64,000 bases of DNA. Origin: Idiomarina aminovorans. Lineage in GTDB: Bacteria > Pseudomonadota > Gammaproteobacteria > Enterobacterales > Alteromonadaceae. Below the pieces are notes generated by a model that was given only the letters and a program-made list of their open reading frames with translations, had not been told where the DNA came from and made no database searches. The translations under genes and the position numbers were made by a program. Below, in pieces: positions 54,515 to 64,000 of the stretch (its first letter is position 1; each line of letters begins with the position of its first letter). The stretch is from contig NZ_JAKNDA010000001.1 in NCBI RefSeq assembly GCF_023155095.1, positions 310,001 through 374,000 of the forward strand, in the 5' to 3' direction.

Positions 54515-56281
54515 GTGACTGTTAAAACTTTAGAATATGATGCAGTGGTGATTGGTGCCGGCGGTGCTGGTATGCGAGCAGCATTGCAAATTTCCCAAGA
54601 GGGATTGAGTTGTGCGTTGATGTCCAAAGTGTTTCCAACGCGCTCTCACACAGTTTCAGCGCAGGGTGGCATTACCGTAGCATTAGGTAATGCGCATGAA
54701 GATAACTGGGAATGGCACATGTTCGATACCGTTAAAGGTTCGGATTATATTGGTGACCAGGATGCTATCGAATACATGTGCAAAGCAGGCCCTGAAGCTA
54801 TTTTAGAAATGGAAAACTTAGGTTTGCCATTTTCGCGGTTTGAAAATGGTAAAGTTTATCAACGCCCATTCGGTGGCCAGTCCAAAGATTTTGGTGGCGA
54901 ACAAGCTGCTCGCACGGCGGCCGCGGCTGACCGTACCGGACACGCACTGCTGCACTTGCTGTATCAGCAAAATGTCAAAAAGAAAACGACGGTTTTTTCT
55001 GAATGGTATGCACTGGATATCGTCAAAAATGAAGACGGCGAAGTTTGTGGTGTCACCACCATGGACATCGAAAGTGGCGAAGTCTATTACGTAAAAGCTA
55101 AGGCTGTTGTGCTTGCAACTGGCGGCGCAGGTCGTATTTACTCATCAACAACCAACGCTCATATTAATACGGGTGATGGAATTGGTATGGCATTGCGTGC
55201 TGGTGTTCCAGTGCAAGATATGGAAATGTGGCAATTTCACCCAACCGGTATTGCCGGAGCCGGTTCTCTGGTGACAGAAGGTTGTCGTGGCGAAGGTGGT
55301 TATCTTTTAAATAAAGATGGCGAACGTTTTATGGAGCGTTATGCACCGAATGCGAAAGACCTGGCTTCACGTGACGTTGTTTCTCGCGCAATGATGACCG
55401 AAATCCGTGAAGGACGTGGTTGTGAAGGCCCATGGGGCACTCACCTGAAATTGAAGCTTGATCACTTGGGTAAAGAAACGCTGGAAAGTCGCTTACCCGG
55501 TGTTTGTGATTTGTCACGCACCTTTGCTCACGTTGACCCAGTAAAAGAGCCTATTCCGGTTATTCCAACTTGCCATTATATGATGGGTGGTATTCCAACG
55601 GATGTTAACGGACAAGTGTTGTCGGTAGCTGATGATGGTCAAACATCTCACGTTAAAGGTTTGTTTGCTTGCGGTGAAATCGCTTGTGTATCAGTGCATG
55701 GTGCGAACCGCTTAGGCGGTAACTCATTACTTGATTTGGTCGTATTTGGTCGTTCAACTGGTATGCACCTGGGTGAAACCCTTGCGGCCAGCGTAGAGAC
55801 CAGAGAAGCAACAAGTGATGACATTGACGCTGCGCTAGCACGTTATAACCGTTGGGAAAACACTCAAAAAGGTGAAGACCCGGCGCAAATTAAGAAAGAT
55901 TTACAAGAGTGCATGCAACTTAACTTCTCTGTTTTCCGGGAAGGCGATTCGATGAAAGAGGGCTTGAAAGAGCTGCAAGAAATTCGCGAACGCTTGAAAA
56001 ATGCCCGTCTGGATGACAAGTCCAAAGAGTTCAATACTCAACGGGTTGAGTGTCTTGAACTAGAAAACTTAATGGAAACCGCTTATTCGACAGCTTTAGC
56101 TGCCAGCTTCCGAACTGAGAGCCGTGGTGCTCACAGTCGTGCTGACTACCCGGATCGCGATGATAAGAAGTGGCTGGTGCACACCGTTTATCGTCCTGAA
56201 AAGGAAGATATGGTAACGCGGGAAGTCAATATGGCACCTAAACTGCGTGAAGCTTTCCCTCCGAAAGCTCGTACCTACTAA
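54515..56281 (+). CDS. sdhA: Succinate dehydrogenase flavoprotein SdhA
   Basis: A 588-residue FAD subunit that oxidises succinate to fumarate. It shows the dinucleotide fold [12 protein letters not shown], the FAD-attachment histidine in [10 protein letters not shown], active-site HPTGIAGAG and [11 protein letters not shown], and the [18 protein letters not shown] motif. The start is a GTG directly after the sdhD stop. Full length. Confidence 0.98.
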   Translation: MTVKTLEYDAVVIGAGGAGMRAALQISQEGLSCALMSKVFPTRSHTVSAQGGITVALGNAHEDNWEWHMFDTVKGSDYIGDQDAIEYMCKAGPEAILEMENLGLPFSRFENGKVYQRPFGGQSKDFGGEQAARTAAAADRTGHALLHLLYQQNVKKKTTVFSEWYALDIVKNEDGEVCGVTTMDIESGEVYYVKAKAVVLATGGAGRIYSSTTNAHINTGDGIGMALRAGVPVQDMEMWQFHPTGIAGAGSLVTEGCRGEGGYLLNKDGERFMERYAPNAKDLASRDVVSRAMMTEIREGRGCEGPWGTHLKLKLDHLGKETLESRLPGVCDLSRTFAHVDPVKEPIPVIPTCHYMMGGIPTDVNGQVLSVADDGQTSHVKGLFACGEIACVSVHGANRLGGNSLLDLVVFGRSTGMHLGETLAASVETREATSDDIDAALARYNRWENTQKGEDPAQIKKDLQECMQLNFSVFREGDSMKEGLKELQEIRERLKNARLDDKSKEFNTQRVECLELENLMETAYSTALAASFRTESRGAHSRADYPDRDDKKWLVHTVYRPEKEDMVTREVNMAPKLREAFPPKARTY

Positions 56282-56294
56282 GTTGGAGGGTGAT

Positions 56295-57008
56295 ATGAAA
56301 AAATATACATTTTCAGTGTATCGATACAATCCTGATGTTGACAACGCACCTCACATGAAAGAGTACACGTTGGAAGTTGAAGAAAATCAGGACCTTATGG
56401 TGTTAGAAGCACTGATAAAACTGAAAGAGAAAGATCCAACGCTGTCTTTCCGCCGTTCATGCCGCGAGGGTGTGTGTGGTTCAGATGGTATGAATATAAA
56501 TGGTAAAAATGGTTTGGCCTGTATCACACACTTGTCTTCATTGAAGTCAACGAAAATAGTGATTCGTCCATTACCGGGTTTACCGGTTATTCGTGACTTG
56601 ATAGTTGATATGAGCCAGTTCTATCAGCAGTACGAAAAGATTAAACCGTACCTGATTAACGATGATAAAACACCACCAGCGCGAGAGCGTCTGCAGTCTC
56701 CGGAAGATCGTGCTAAGCTTGATGGCCTGTACGAATGTATTTTATGTGCATGTTGTTCAAGTTCCTGTCCGTCGTTCTGGTGGAATCCAGACAAGTTCGT
56801 TGGTCCGGCTGGTTTGTTACACGCTTATCGTTTCTTAATTGATAGCCGGGACACGGCGACCGACGAGCGTCTGGATGAATTGGATGATGCCTTTAGTGTA
56901 TTCCGTTGTCACGGAATCATGAACTGCGTCAACGTTTGTCCAAAAGGATTGAATCCGACGAAGGCTATTGGACACATTAAATCGATGCTTTTGAACCGCG
57001 CCGTTTAA
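56295..57008 (+). CDS. sdhB: Succinate dehydrogenase iron-sulfur protein SdhB
   Basis: A 237-residue protein carrying three clusters: [2Fe-2S] in SCREGVCGSDGMN plus a downstream Cys, [4Fe-4S] in CILCACCSSSCP, and [3Fe-4S] with CHGIMNCVNVCPKGLNP. It passes electrons from FAD to quinone. The ATG at 56295 has GGAGGG upstream; an open frame to 56247 lies within sdhA. Confidence 0.97.
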   Translation: MKKYTFSVYRYNPDVDNAPHMKEYTLEVEENQDLMVLEALIKLKEKDPTLSFRRSCREGVCGSDGMNINGKNGLACITHLSSLKSTKIVIRPLPGLPVIRDLIVDMSQFYQQYEKIKPYLINDDKTPPARERLQSPEDRAKLDGLYECILCACCSSSCPSFWWNPDKFVGPAGLLHAYRFLIDSRDTATDERLDELDDAFSVFRCHGIMNCVNVCPKGLNPTKAIGHIKSMLLNRAV

Positions 57009-57050
57009 GCAATTAAACAGTCGTTTCAATTTGAGCGGTTAATGTTATGG

Positions 57051-57078
57051 ATAGCCATCCTACCAGGGTGGCTATTTT
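57051..57078 (+). terminator. Terminator-like hairpin between sdhB and sucA
   Basis: A 10-bp stem with one G-U pair (ATAGCCATCC / GGGTGGCTAT), loop TACCA, and T4 at its end. It sits in the 107-bp gap between sdhB and sucA, where readthrough into sucABCD is expected; it may be a partial terminator or processing site. Confidence 0.6.
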
Positions 57079-57115
57079 AATAAAAAGGTTTATCTATTCA
57101 GGTGAAGGAAACGCA

Positions 57116-59923
57116 ATGCAAGATGGTGTAATGCGTGAATGGTTAGAAACATCGCATCTAGCCGGTGGTAACGTTGCCTACATTGAACAAATGTTTGAGG
57201 CGTATCTGGATGATCCGACGGCAGTCAGTGATGAATGGCGTCAAATGTTCGATGCGTTGCCGAAAGAAAACCACACAGTTGATACCAAAGTCAGCAAAGT
57301 GAGGGAGCAGTTCCGCGAAGCCGCAAAAAATAAATTCAAGCAATCCCAAGCAAGCAGCACGACTGCCGCTGATCAGAAGCAAGTTAAAGTATTACAGCTT
57401 ATCAATGCTTACCGATTCCGCGGTCATCAGCATGCTAACCTTGATCCCCTTGGTTTATGGAAACAAGAAACTGTTACAGATTTATCATTAAGCTTTCACA
57501 ATCTAAGTAAAGACGACTTAGAGCGAGAGTTTAATGTGGGCTCTTTAGCTGTCGGCAAAGACACAATGAAGCTGAGTGATATTCACGAAGCACTGGAAAA
57601 CATTTATTGTGGCTCGATTGGCGCTGAATATATGCACATTGTTTCAACCGAAGAAAAACGCTGGATCCAGCAACGGTTGGAAGGTGTCCTTGGCAAGCCT
57701 AAGTTTGAAAAAGAACAACAAACCAAAATTCTGAAAGAACTGATTGCAGCCGACGGAATGGAAAAATACCTGGGTTCTAAATTCCCGGGAGCTAAGCGTT
57801 TCTCATTAGAGGGTGGTGACAGCCTCGTTCCGTTGTTAAAAGAACTCATTTCACGCTCGGGTGAGCAAGGTGCCAAAGAAGTGGTTATTGGCATGGCGCA
57901 CCGTGGCCGACTGAACGTTTTAGTTAACGTTCTGGGTAAAAAGCCACAAGACTTATTCGACGAATTTGCCGGTAAACATAACAGCACAAAAGGTTCTGGT
58001 GATGTTAAATATCACATGGGCTTTTCGTCTGACTACGCGACACCGGGGGGCGATGTCCACCTTGCATTAGCGTTTAACCCATCGCACCTGGAAATTGTCA
58101 ATCCGGTGGTTATGGGTTCTGTTCGTGCACGCATGGATCGTCTGCAAGACCCTGACGGTAAAAAAGTATTACCGATTACCATTCATGGTGACGCAGCGGT
58201 TGTTGGTCAGGGCGTAGCCCAAGAAACCTTTAATATGTCGCAGACACGTGCTTATCATGTTGGCGGTTCGGTTCGAATTGTTATAAATAATCAAGTTGGT
58301 TTCACTACCGCAAAACAAGAAGACGCGCGTTCTACTCAGTACTGTACCGATATTGCCAAAATGGTGCAGGCACCGATTTTCCACGTGAATGCCGATGACC
58401 CGGAAGCTGTGGTTTTTGTCACTCAGCTGGCCTTGGATTATCGCAATGCGTTTAAGCGCGACGTGGTAATCGACTTAGTTTGTTACCGCCGTCACGGCCA
58501 CAACGAAGCCGACGAGCCAAGTGCAACTCAGCCGTTAATGTACAGTAAAATCAAAAAACAGCCGGCTACTCGTGAAATCTACGGTAAGCGCTTAATTAAA
58601 AACTCAGTTGTTGATGAAGAAAGAGCAAAACAATGGATGTCCGATTACCGCGATGCTTTAGATAAAGGCGAAGTGGTCGTCGATGAGCACCGGCCGATGC
58701 GTCAACACTCAGTTGACTGGTCTCCGTACATTGGTAACGACTGGGATGTTGAATACGACTACAAAGTGTCAGTTGGAAAGCTGAAAGAGCTCGGTCAGAA
58801 AATCACTGAGTACCCAGAAGAGCATAAGCTGAACTCACGCGTTGAGAAAGTGTATAAAGAACGCCTGAAAATGGCAAAAGGTGAAAAGTCGATGGACTGG
58901 GGTTTTGCGGAAACCTTAGCCTATGCGACCTTAGTGAATGACGGCACTCATATTCGTCTGACTGGTCAGGACAGTGGTCGTGGTACGTTTTTCCATCGTC
59001 ATGCGGTCTTGCACGATCAGGAAGACGCATCAACTTATATGCCTCTGAATAACCTGGGTTCCGAGGACGGTAAAATTGAAATTTATGACTCGGTGTTATC
59101 AGAAGCTGCAGTAGTAGCTTTTGAATATGGTTATGCAACCGCAGAGCCAAAAGCACTGGTAATGTGGGAAGCCCAGTTTGGTGATTTCGTCAATGGTGCA
59201 CAAGTCGTTATTGACCAGTTCATGAGCTCTGGGGAACAAAAATGGGGCCGTTTGTGTGGCTTGACGTTATTGTTACCGCATGGTTATGAAGGTCAGGGGC
59301 CAGAACACAGTTCGGCGCGTCTGGAGCGCTTCTTGCAACTTTCAGCGGATCATAACTGGTCAGTTTGCGTGCCAACAACACCGGCTCAGGTTTTCCATAT
59401 GATCCGTCGTCAACACTTACGGCCTGTTCGCAGACCATTAGTTGTGATGACACCGAAATCCTTATTGCGTCATCCATTAGCCGTTTCAGAAATGGACGAC
59501 TTAGCGAATGTTGGGTTCCAGAACGCGATTGCTGAAATTGACGACTTGAACCCGAAAAAAGTAAAACGCGTGGTATTTTGTTCCGGCAAAGTTTATTTCG
59601 ACTTACTGAAGGAACGCCGCGAACGTGAACAACAAGATGTTGCCATTATTCGTATTGAACAGCTTTACCCGTTCCCTGCAGAAGAAGTGGCAGAAATCAT
59701 GAAAGATTATGAGCACGTTAAAGATTTTGTCTGGTGTCAGGAAGAGCCTCAGAACCAAGGCGCATGGTATAGCAGCCAGCACCATTTCTGGGCCGCAATT
59801 CCGAAAGGAGCTCAGTTGTCCTATCGTGGTCGCAGTGCTTCAGCAGCACCAGCGGTCGGATACATTTCAGAGCACAACAAGCAGCAGCAAAACCTTGTTG
59901 ACGAAGCGCTAACCATTAAATAG
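57116..59923 (+). CDS. sucA: 2-oxoglutarate dehydrogenase E1 component
   Basis: A 935-residue thiamine-diphosphate enzyme that decarboxylates 2-oxoglutarate and transfers succinyl to SucB. E1o motifs are MREWLETSHLAGGNVAYIE at the N-terminus (which binds E2), YRFRGHQHANLDPL, GMAHRGRLNVLVNVLGK, IHGDAAVVGQGVAQETFNMS and RRHGHNEADEP. I chose the ATG at 57116 with GAAGGA upstream; an earlier in-frame ATG at 57047 overlaps the hairpin. The E3 gene lpd is not in this cluster. Confidence 0.96.
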   Translation: MQDGVMREWLETSHLAGGNVAYIEQMFEAYLDDPTAVSDEWRQMFDALPKENHTVDTKVSKVREQFREAAKNKFKQSQASSTTAADQKQVKVLQLINAYRFRGHQHANLDPLGLWKQETVTDLSLSFHNLSKDDLEREFNVGSLAVGKDTMKLSDIHEALENIYCGSIGAEYMHIVSTEEKRWIQQRLEGVLGKPKFEKEQQTKILKELIAADGMEKYLGSKFPGAKRFSLEGGDSLVPLLKELISRSGEQGAKEVVIGMAHRGRLNVLVNVLGKKPQDLFDEFAGKHNSTKGSGDVKYHMGFSSDYATPGGDVHLALAFNPSHLEIVNPVVMGSVRARMDRLQDPDGKKVLPITIHGDAAVVGQGVAQETFNMSQTRAYHVGGSVRIVINNQVGFTTAKQEDARSTQYCTDIAKMVQAPIFHVNADDPEAVVFVTQLALDYRNAFKRDVVIDLVCYRRHGHNEADEPSATQPLMYSKIKKQPATREIYGKRLIKNSVVDEERAKQWMSDYRDALDKGEVVVDEHRPMRQHSVDWSPYIGNDWDVEYDYKVSVGKLKELGQKITEYPEEHKLNSRVEKVYKERLKMAKGEKSMDWGFAETLAYATLVNDGTHIRLTGQDSGRGTFFHRHAVLHDQEDASTYMPLNNLGSEDGKIEIYDSVLSEAAVVAFEYGYATAEPKALVMWEAQFGDFVNGAQVVIDQFMSSGEQKWGRLCGLTLLLPHGYEGQGPEHSSARLERFLQLSADHNWSVCVPTTPAQVFHMIRRQHLRPVRRPLVVMTPKSLLRHPLAVSEMDDLANVGFQNAIAEIDDLNPKKVKRVVFCSGKVYFDLLKERREREQQDVAIIRIEQLYPFPAEEVAEIMKDYEHVKDFVWCQEEPQNQGAWYSSQHHFWAAIPKGAQLSYRGRSASAAPAVGYISEHNKQQQNLVDEALTIK

Positions 59924-59936
59924 GTGAAGATGAACC

Positions 59937-61484
59937 ATGGCAATTGATATTAAAGTTCCTCAATTACCCGAGTCTGTTGCAGATGCAACCATTGCAACAT
60001 GGCACGTAAAACCTGGCGATAAAGTGTCTCGCGACCAGAATCTGGTTGACATCGAAACCGATAAGGTAGTGCTTGAAGTCGTCGCAGAAGCGGACGGTGT
60101 CTTAGGCGAAATTACTGCCGAAGAAGGTACCACAGTAACCGCTGAAGAAGTCATCGGTAAAATTGAAGAAGGTGGCGGTGGGTCTGCTTCTGACGATAAA
60201 CCAGAAGATAAAGACTCAGGCGATGACAAACAAGATAAAAAAGAAAACTCAGAAAAATCTGACAAGAAAGGTTCCGGCGAGAAAATGGAGGTTAAAGTTC
60301 CTCAGTTGCCTGAATCTGTTTCTGATGCCACTATCTCGACCTGGCACGTAAAAGCTGGCGATTCAGTAAAACGCGACCAAAACCTGGTTGATATCGAAAC
60401 CGACAAGGTGGTTCTGGAAGTTGTGGCTCCGGCTGACGGCTTACTGGCTGAAATTAAGCATGACGAAGGCGACACCGTTGGTGCCGATGACGTTATTGGT
60501 ATTGTAGAAGCAGGTGCTTCCGGCGGCGACAGTTCAGGCAAATCTGACAGCAAGTCTGAATCCTCGTCAGAAAGCAAAGACGACAGCAGCGATACCGAAG
60601 TTGCTGGTCCAGCAGTGCGTCGTTTGTTAGGTGAGCACGGTCTTAAGCCAAGTGATGTAAAAGGCACAGGCAAAAGCGGTCGCGTGACTAAAGAAGACGT
60701 TGAGAAGCATGTTAAAGGTCAGTCTTCAGCGAAATCATCTGACAGCGGTAAAAAAGAATCATCGCAGCCTGCTGTTGCTGGTGACCGCGATCAGAAACGC
60801 GTACCTATGACACGTCTGCGTAAGCGTATTGCTGAGCGTCTGTTGCAAGCGAAGAACGACACCGCCATGTTGACCACGTTCAACGAAATTAACATGAAGC
60901 CAATTATGGACTTGCGTAAGAAATACAAAGATGTGTTTGAAGAAACACACGGCACGCGTCTTGGTTTCATGGGTTTCTACGTTAAAGCGGTAACAGAAGC
61001 GCTGAAACGCTTCCCAGACGTTAACGCGTCAATTGATGGCGACGATATTGTGTACCACAATTTCTTCGATATCAGCATTGCGGTATCCACGCCTCGTGGT
61101 CTGGTAACGCCAGTATTACGTGACACTGACCGTTTGAGCATTGCTGACATGGAAAACGGCATTCGTGACTTAGCCATTAAAGGCCGTGACGGTAAGCTGA
61201 CCATGGACGAAATGCAGGGCGGTAACTTCACCATTACTAACGGTGGGGTATTTGGTTCACTGCTTTCAACACCTATTTTGAACCCACCACAAAGCGCTAT
61301 TCTGGGTATGCACAAAATCCAGGATCGGGCCATGGTGGTTGACGGTAAGATTGAAGTCTTACCAATGATGTACTTAGCTCTGTCTTACGACCATCGGATT
61401 ATTGATGGTAAACAATCGGTAGGCTTCCTGGTTACCGTAAAAGAGTTATTAGAAGACCCTCAACGTCTTATCCTGGATATCTAG
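59937..61484 (+). CDS. sucB: 2-oxoglutarate dehydrogenase E2 (dihydrolipoyl succinyltransferase), two lipoyl domains
   Basis: A 515-residue protein. Lipoyl domain 1 spans about residues 3-78 (modified Lys43) and lipoyl domain 2 spans about 117-193 (Lys157), joined by a long Asp/Lys/Ser-rich linker. A peripheral subunit-binding domain ([14 protein letters not shown], about 223-260) and the catalytic core with SYDHRIIDG (His486, Asp490) follow. The E. coli SucB has a single lipoyl domain, so this is a duplicated form. It is encoded 13 bases after sucA. The similarity of the two lipoyl domains at DNA level points to a tandem duplication. Confidence 0.93.
   Translation: MAIDIKVPQLPESVADATIATWHVKPGDKVSRDQNLVDIETDKVVLEVVAEADGVLGEITAEEGTTVTAEEVIGKIEEGGGGSASDDKPEDKDSGDDKQDKKENSEKSDKKGSGEKMEVKVPQLPESVSDATISTWHVKAGDSVKRDQNLVDIETDKVVLEVVAPADGLLAEIKHDEGDTVGADDVIGIVEAGASGGDSSGKSDSKSESSSESKDDSSDTEVAGPAVRRLLGEHGLKPSDVKGTGKSGRVTKEDVEKHVKGQSSAKSSDSGKKESSQPAVAGDRDQKRVPMTRLRKRIAERLLQAKNDTAMLTTFNEINMKPIMDLRKKYKDVFEETHGTRLGFMGFYVKAVTEALKRFPDVNASIDGDDIVYHNFFDISIAVSTPRGLVTPVLRDTDRLSIADMENGIRDLAIKGRDGKLTMDEMQGGNFTITNGGVFGSLLSTPILNPPQSAILGMHKIQDRAMVVDGKIEVLPMMYLALSYDHRIIDGKQSVGFLVTVKELLEDPQRLILDI
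59943..60515 (+). repeat. Duplicated lipoyl-domain coding segments in sucB
   Basis: Copy 1 (59943-60170) and copy 2 (60285-60515) encode nearly the same sequence. Shared stretches include [17 protein letters not shown] and [19 protein letters not shown]. The DNA has diverged mainly at third positions. Confidence 0.85.
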
Positions 61485-61496
61485 ACGCTGAGAACC

Positions 61497-61589
61497 CAGC
61501 CGTGAGCTATTAGGCTTGCGGCTGTAAATTATGCGCCGAGAACGTTAGAATTCGGCGCGGTATTCGGGTAAGCAGCACTTGGCTGCTTA
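61497..61589 (+). other. Three hairpins between sucB and sucC
   Basis: The 133-bp gap holds three inverted repeats: CAGCCG/CGGCTG (61497-61502, 61519-61524), GCGCCGA/TCGGCGC (61533-61539, 61552-61558) and the perfect TAAGCAGC/GCTGCTTA (61569-61576, 61582-61589). None has a proper T-run, so they look like mRNA-processing or stability elements. Confidence 0.55.
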
Positions 61590-61617
61590 AGTTGTTTCAA
61601 CGAATCGGAAGAGCATC

Positions 61618-62787
61618 ATGAATTTGCATGAGTATCAGGGCAAGCAACTCTTTAAAGAGTTTGGTTTGCCAGTATCTGAAAGTTATGCCTGCGACACTGC
61701 TGATGAAGCGGTAGAAGCGGCAAAACGTATTGGTGGCGACATTTGGGTTGTCAAATGTCAGGTTCACGCTGGTGGCCGTGGTAAAGCGGGCGGCGTGAAA
61801 TTAGTGAAAAGTTTAGACGACGTTCGTGCATTTGCAGAACAGTGGATAGGTAAAAACTTAGTCACTTTCCAGACCGACGAAAAAGGTCAACCAGTTTCTA
61901 AAATTTTAGTTGAAAGCTGCACTGACATTGCCGACGAGCTTTACCTAGGTGCAGTTGTTGATCGTGCTTCACGAAAAATCGTGTTCATGGCATCAACCGA
62001 AGGCGGCGTAGAAATTGAAACCGTTGCTGAAGAAACACCTGAGAAAATCTTGAAAGCTGAAATTGACCCAACGGTTGGCGCACAGGCTTACCAGGGCCGT
62101 GAATTAGGTTTTAAACTGGGTCTGACTCCAGACCAGGTTAAGCAGTTCACTAAGGTGTTCTTAGGCCTGGCAAAAATGTTCGAACAGTACGACTTAGCAT
62201 TGTTGGAAATTAACCCATTGGTTATCACTGACGAAGGCAACGTACATTGCTTGGATGCGAAAGTCGGCATCGACGGTAACGCACTGTATCGCCAGCCTAA
62301 AATCCGTGAAATGCACGATCCGTCACAAGAAGACGGGCGTGAAGCAGAAGCGGCTAAGTGGGAACTGAACTACGTAGCACTAGACGGCAACATTGGTTGC
62401 ATGGTTAACGGTGCTGGTTTGGCGATGGGTACAATGGACATCGTTAAGCTGAGCGGCGGCGAGCCAGCTAACTTCCTTGATGTTGGTGGCGGCGCGACAA
62501 AAGAACGCGTTGCAGAAGCGTTCAAAATCATCCTGTCTGACCGTTCTGTTAAAGCCGTATTGGTTAACATCTTCGGCGGTATCGTACGTTGCGATATGAT
62601 TGCTGAAGGTATCATCGGAGCTGTTGAAGAAGTTGGCGTTAAAGTACCCGTTGTTGTTCGTCTTGAAGGTAACAACGCTGAACTGGGTACTCAAAAATTG
62701 AAAGAAAGTGGCCTGAACATTATCGCTGCAGAGAGCTTATCTGATGCTGCCGATAAAGTGGTTGCTGCGGCAGGAGGTCAAGAATGA
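61618..62787 (+). CDS. sucC: Succinyl-CoA synthetase beta subunit SucC
   Basis: A 389-residue ATP-grasp subunit ([20 protein letters not shown]) that binds nucleotide and, with SucD, makes ATP or GTP from succinyl-CoA. Motifs [41 protein letters not shown] and [11 protein letters not shown] are present. GGAAGAG precedes the ATG. It overlaps sucD by 4 bases (ATGA). Confidence 0.98.
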   Translation: MNLHEYQGKQLFKEFGLPVSESYACDTADEAVEAAKRIGGDIWVVKCQVHAGGRGKAGGVKLVKSLDDVRAFAEQWIGKNLVTFQTDEKGQPVSKILVESCTDIADELYLGAVVDRASRKIVFMASTEGGVEIETVAEETPEKILKAEIDPTVGAQAYQGRELGFKLGLTPDQVKQFTKVFLGLAKMFEQYDLALLEINPLVITDEGNVHCLDAKVGIDGNALYRQPKIREMHDPSQEDGREAEAAKWELNYVALDGNIGCMVNGAGLAMGTMDIVKLSGGEPANFLDVGGGATKERVAEAFKIILSDRSVKAVLVNIFGGIVRCDMIAEGIIGAVEEVGVKVPVVVRLEGNNAELGTQKLKESGLNIIAAESLSDAADKVVAAAGGQE

Positions 62788-63656
62788 GCATTTTGATCGA
62801 TAAAAATACCAAAGTTATCTGCCAGGGCTTTACTGGCGGTCAGGGTACTTTCCACTCTGAGCAAGCTATTGCGTATGGTACCCAAATGGTCGGCGGTGTA
62901 ACACCGGGTAAAGGTGGTCAGGAACACTTAGGTCTGCCTGTATTCAACACTGTTAAAGAAGCAGTAGAAGCAACTGGCGCAACCGCATCCGTTATCTATG
63001 TACCGGCCCCTTTCTGTAAAGATTCAATCATCGAAGCGGCAGACGCCGGTATCGAACTGATTGTCTGTATTACTGAAGGTATTCCTACACTGGACATGCT
63101 TTACGTTAAAGAATACTTGACGCACAAAGGCGTGCGCATGATTGGTCCAAACTGCCCGGGTGTTATCACTCCGGACGAGTGTAAGATTGGTATCATGCCT
63201 GGCCACATCCACAAGAAAGGTAAAGTGGGTATTGTTTCGCGTTCAGGTACATTAACGTACGAAGCGGTTAAGCAGACTACTGACGCAGGTTTTGGTCAGT
63301 CTAGCTGTGTTGGTATCGGTGGCGACCCTATCCCGGGTTCTAACTTCATCGATATTCTGGAACTGTTTGAAAAAGATCCAGAAACCGAAGCTATCGTTAT
63401 GATTGGTGAAATTGGCGGTACAGCAGAAGAAGAAGCGGCAGAATACATTAAGAACAATGTTTCTAAGCCAGTTGTTTCTTACATTGCTGGTGTTACTGCA
63501 CCTCCGGGCAAACGTATGGGCCACGCTGGTGCTATCATTGCCGGCGGTAAAGGTACTGCTGACGAGAAATTTGCTGCACTTGAAGCAGCAGGCGTTAAAA
63601 CTGTACGCAGCCTGGCCGAAATTGGCAAAGCTGTTGCAGAGAAAACAGGCTGGTAA
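62784..63656 (+). CDS. sucD: Succinyl-CoA synthetase alpha subunit SucD
   Basis: A 290-residue CoA-binding subunit. It has the N-terminal CoA fold ([16 protein letters not shown]), [38 protein letters not shown] and the phosphorylated histidine in [14 protein letters not shown]. It is the last gene of the sdh-suc cluster and is followed by a strong terminator. Confidence 0.98.
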   Translation: MSILIDKNTKVICQGFTGGQGTFHSEQAIAYGTQMVGGVTPGKGGQEHLGLPVFNTVKEAVEATGATASVIYVPAPFCKDSIIEAADAGIELIVCITEGIPTLDMLYVKEYLTHKGVRMIGPNCPGVITPDECKIGIMPGHIHKKGKVGIVSRSGTLTYEAVKQTTDAGFGQSSCVGIGGDPIPGSNFIDILELFEKDPETEAIVMIGEIGGTAEEEAAEYIKNNVSKPVVSYIAGVTAPPGKRMGHAGAIIAGGKGTADEKFAALEAAGVKTVRSLAEIGKAVAEKTGW

Positions 63657-63678
63657 TAACCCGCCAAACGCTCTACCA

Positions 63679-63706
63679 AAACCCGGCCTTCGAGCCGGGT
63701 TTTTTG
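63679..63706 (+). terminator. Terminator of the sdh-suc cluster
   Basis: AACCCGGC and GCCGGGTT (63680-63687, 63694-63701) form an 8-bp stem with a 6-base loop followed by T6, 23 bases after the sucD stop. Confidence 0.93.
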
Positions 63707-63787
63707 TTGCTGGCTTATAGGGTGTAGCGATCCAATATTCTATTTCTGCCGTAGTAGATAGTATATAAATAAGCAGCAGGAGGAATA

Positions 63788-64000
63788 ATGAGTAACAGCA
63801 ACAATGCAAAGAAAGCAGCTGAATTCACTGCTCCGGGCGTTGATAATAAATCGGCGCAGGATACTGTCGCTTTACTTGATGACCGTTTGGTTGCACTTCT
63901 CGATCTACAACTGACTTTAAAGCACATTCATTGGAACGTTGTTGGGCCTAACTTCATTGGTGTGCATGAAATGCTGGATCCGCAGGTTGATGCGGTTCGT
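63788..64000 (+). CDS. dps: Dps-family ferritin-like protein, truncated by window edge
   Basis: The first 71 residues are present; the rest lies outside the window. HIHWNVVGPNFIGVHEMLD carries the Dps ferroxidase histidines and aspartate (HW...H...D pattern). The N-terminal 20 residues are a short Ala/Lys/Asn-rich tail that could bind DNA. It should form a 12-subunit shell that stores iron and protects DNA from peroxide. A strong AGGAGG site lies 5 bases before the ATG. Its promoter must lie between the sucD terminator and 63787. Confidence 0.9.
   Translation, partial: MSNSNNAKKAAEFTAPGVDNKSAQDTVALLDDRLVALLDLQLTLKHIHWNVVGPNFIGVHEMLDPQVDAVR

Noticed and set aside
57604-57987. A 127-codon minus-strand frame inside sucA
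   Set aside because: Shadow of a strongly conserved gene; no ribosome binding site or domain.
1-64000. tRNA or rRNA genes, CRISPR arrays, insertion sequences, prophage or integrative elements
   Set aside because: No cloverleaf-like sequences, regular spaced repeats, transposases, integrases or phage genes were seen on reading.

Overview
The window looks like chromosomal core DNA of a marine gammaproteobacterium of the Alteromonadales, most like Idiomarina. This is an inference from gene content and gene order: lolCDE next to mfd, csiV and a PilZ gene; comEC-msbA-lpxK-ycaR-kdsB; gltA divergent from sdhCDAB-sucABCD. No database was consulted. There are no rRNA or tRNA genes, no insertion sequences, no prophage and no CRISPR array. 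Almost all of the window codes for protein and most intergenic gaps are short.

Layout. 1-8.5 kb: an MFS transporter cut by the left edge, a sirtuin, an OmpA-domain gene remnant, a DUF938 methyltransferase with two bacterial PH-domain membrane proteins, a BON lipoprotein, an FNR-type site ahead of a 46-residue membrane protein and an ABM-fold protein, branched-chain aminotransferase, the ribosome rescue factor ArfB, and two overlapping Cys-rich small genes behind a possible Fur box. 8.5-16.5 kb: flavin reductase-like protein, an MFS exporter, SOS gene yebG with a perfect LexA box, an M14 peptidase, RhlE, a DUF6436-like protein, a PAS remnant, an EAL-type c-di-GMP phosphodiesterase and a 2OG-Fe(II) oxygenase. 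16.5-26.3 kb: an M16 peptidase lipoprotein, udk with a CNT nucleoside transporter, tesB, acnA, and a pteridine pair (FolM-like reductase plus a C-terminally shortened HPPK).

26.4-31.6 kb is the most unusual part. It is a tight five-gene plus-strand run: a periplasmic Ig/FN3-like protein with a membrane anchor, a sodium:solute symporter, a 40-residue membrane protein with a strong ribosome binding site, an aspartate-carbamoyltransferase paralogue that keeps the carbamoyl-phosphate site but has lost the aspartate-binding RxQ motif, and a long AsnB-type glutamine amidotransferase. I read it as a candidate uncharacterised pathway that takes up, carbamoylates and amidates a small molecule.

31.6-50.6 kb: MsrAB, a beta-barrel-like protein whose end overlaps a secreted ExeM-type nuclease by 97 bases, csiV, mfd, PilZ, then envelope-building operons (lolCDE for lipoprotein release; msbA, lpxK and kdsB for lipid A and Kdo) and comEC for DNA uptake. 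50.6-64 kb: a KamA-family aminomutase, citrate synthase, and the TCA cluster sdhCDAB-sucABCD. A terminator-like hairpin separates sdhB from sucA and three hairpins lie between sucB and sucC. SucB carries two lipoyl domains. The window ends inside a dps gene.
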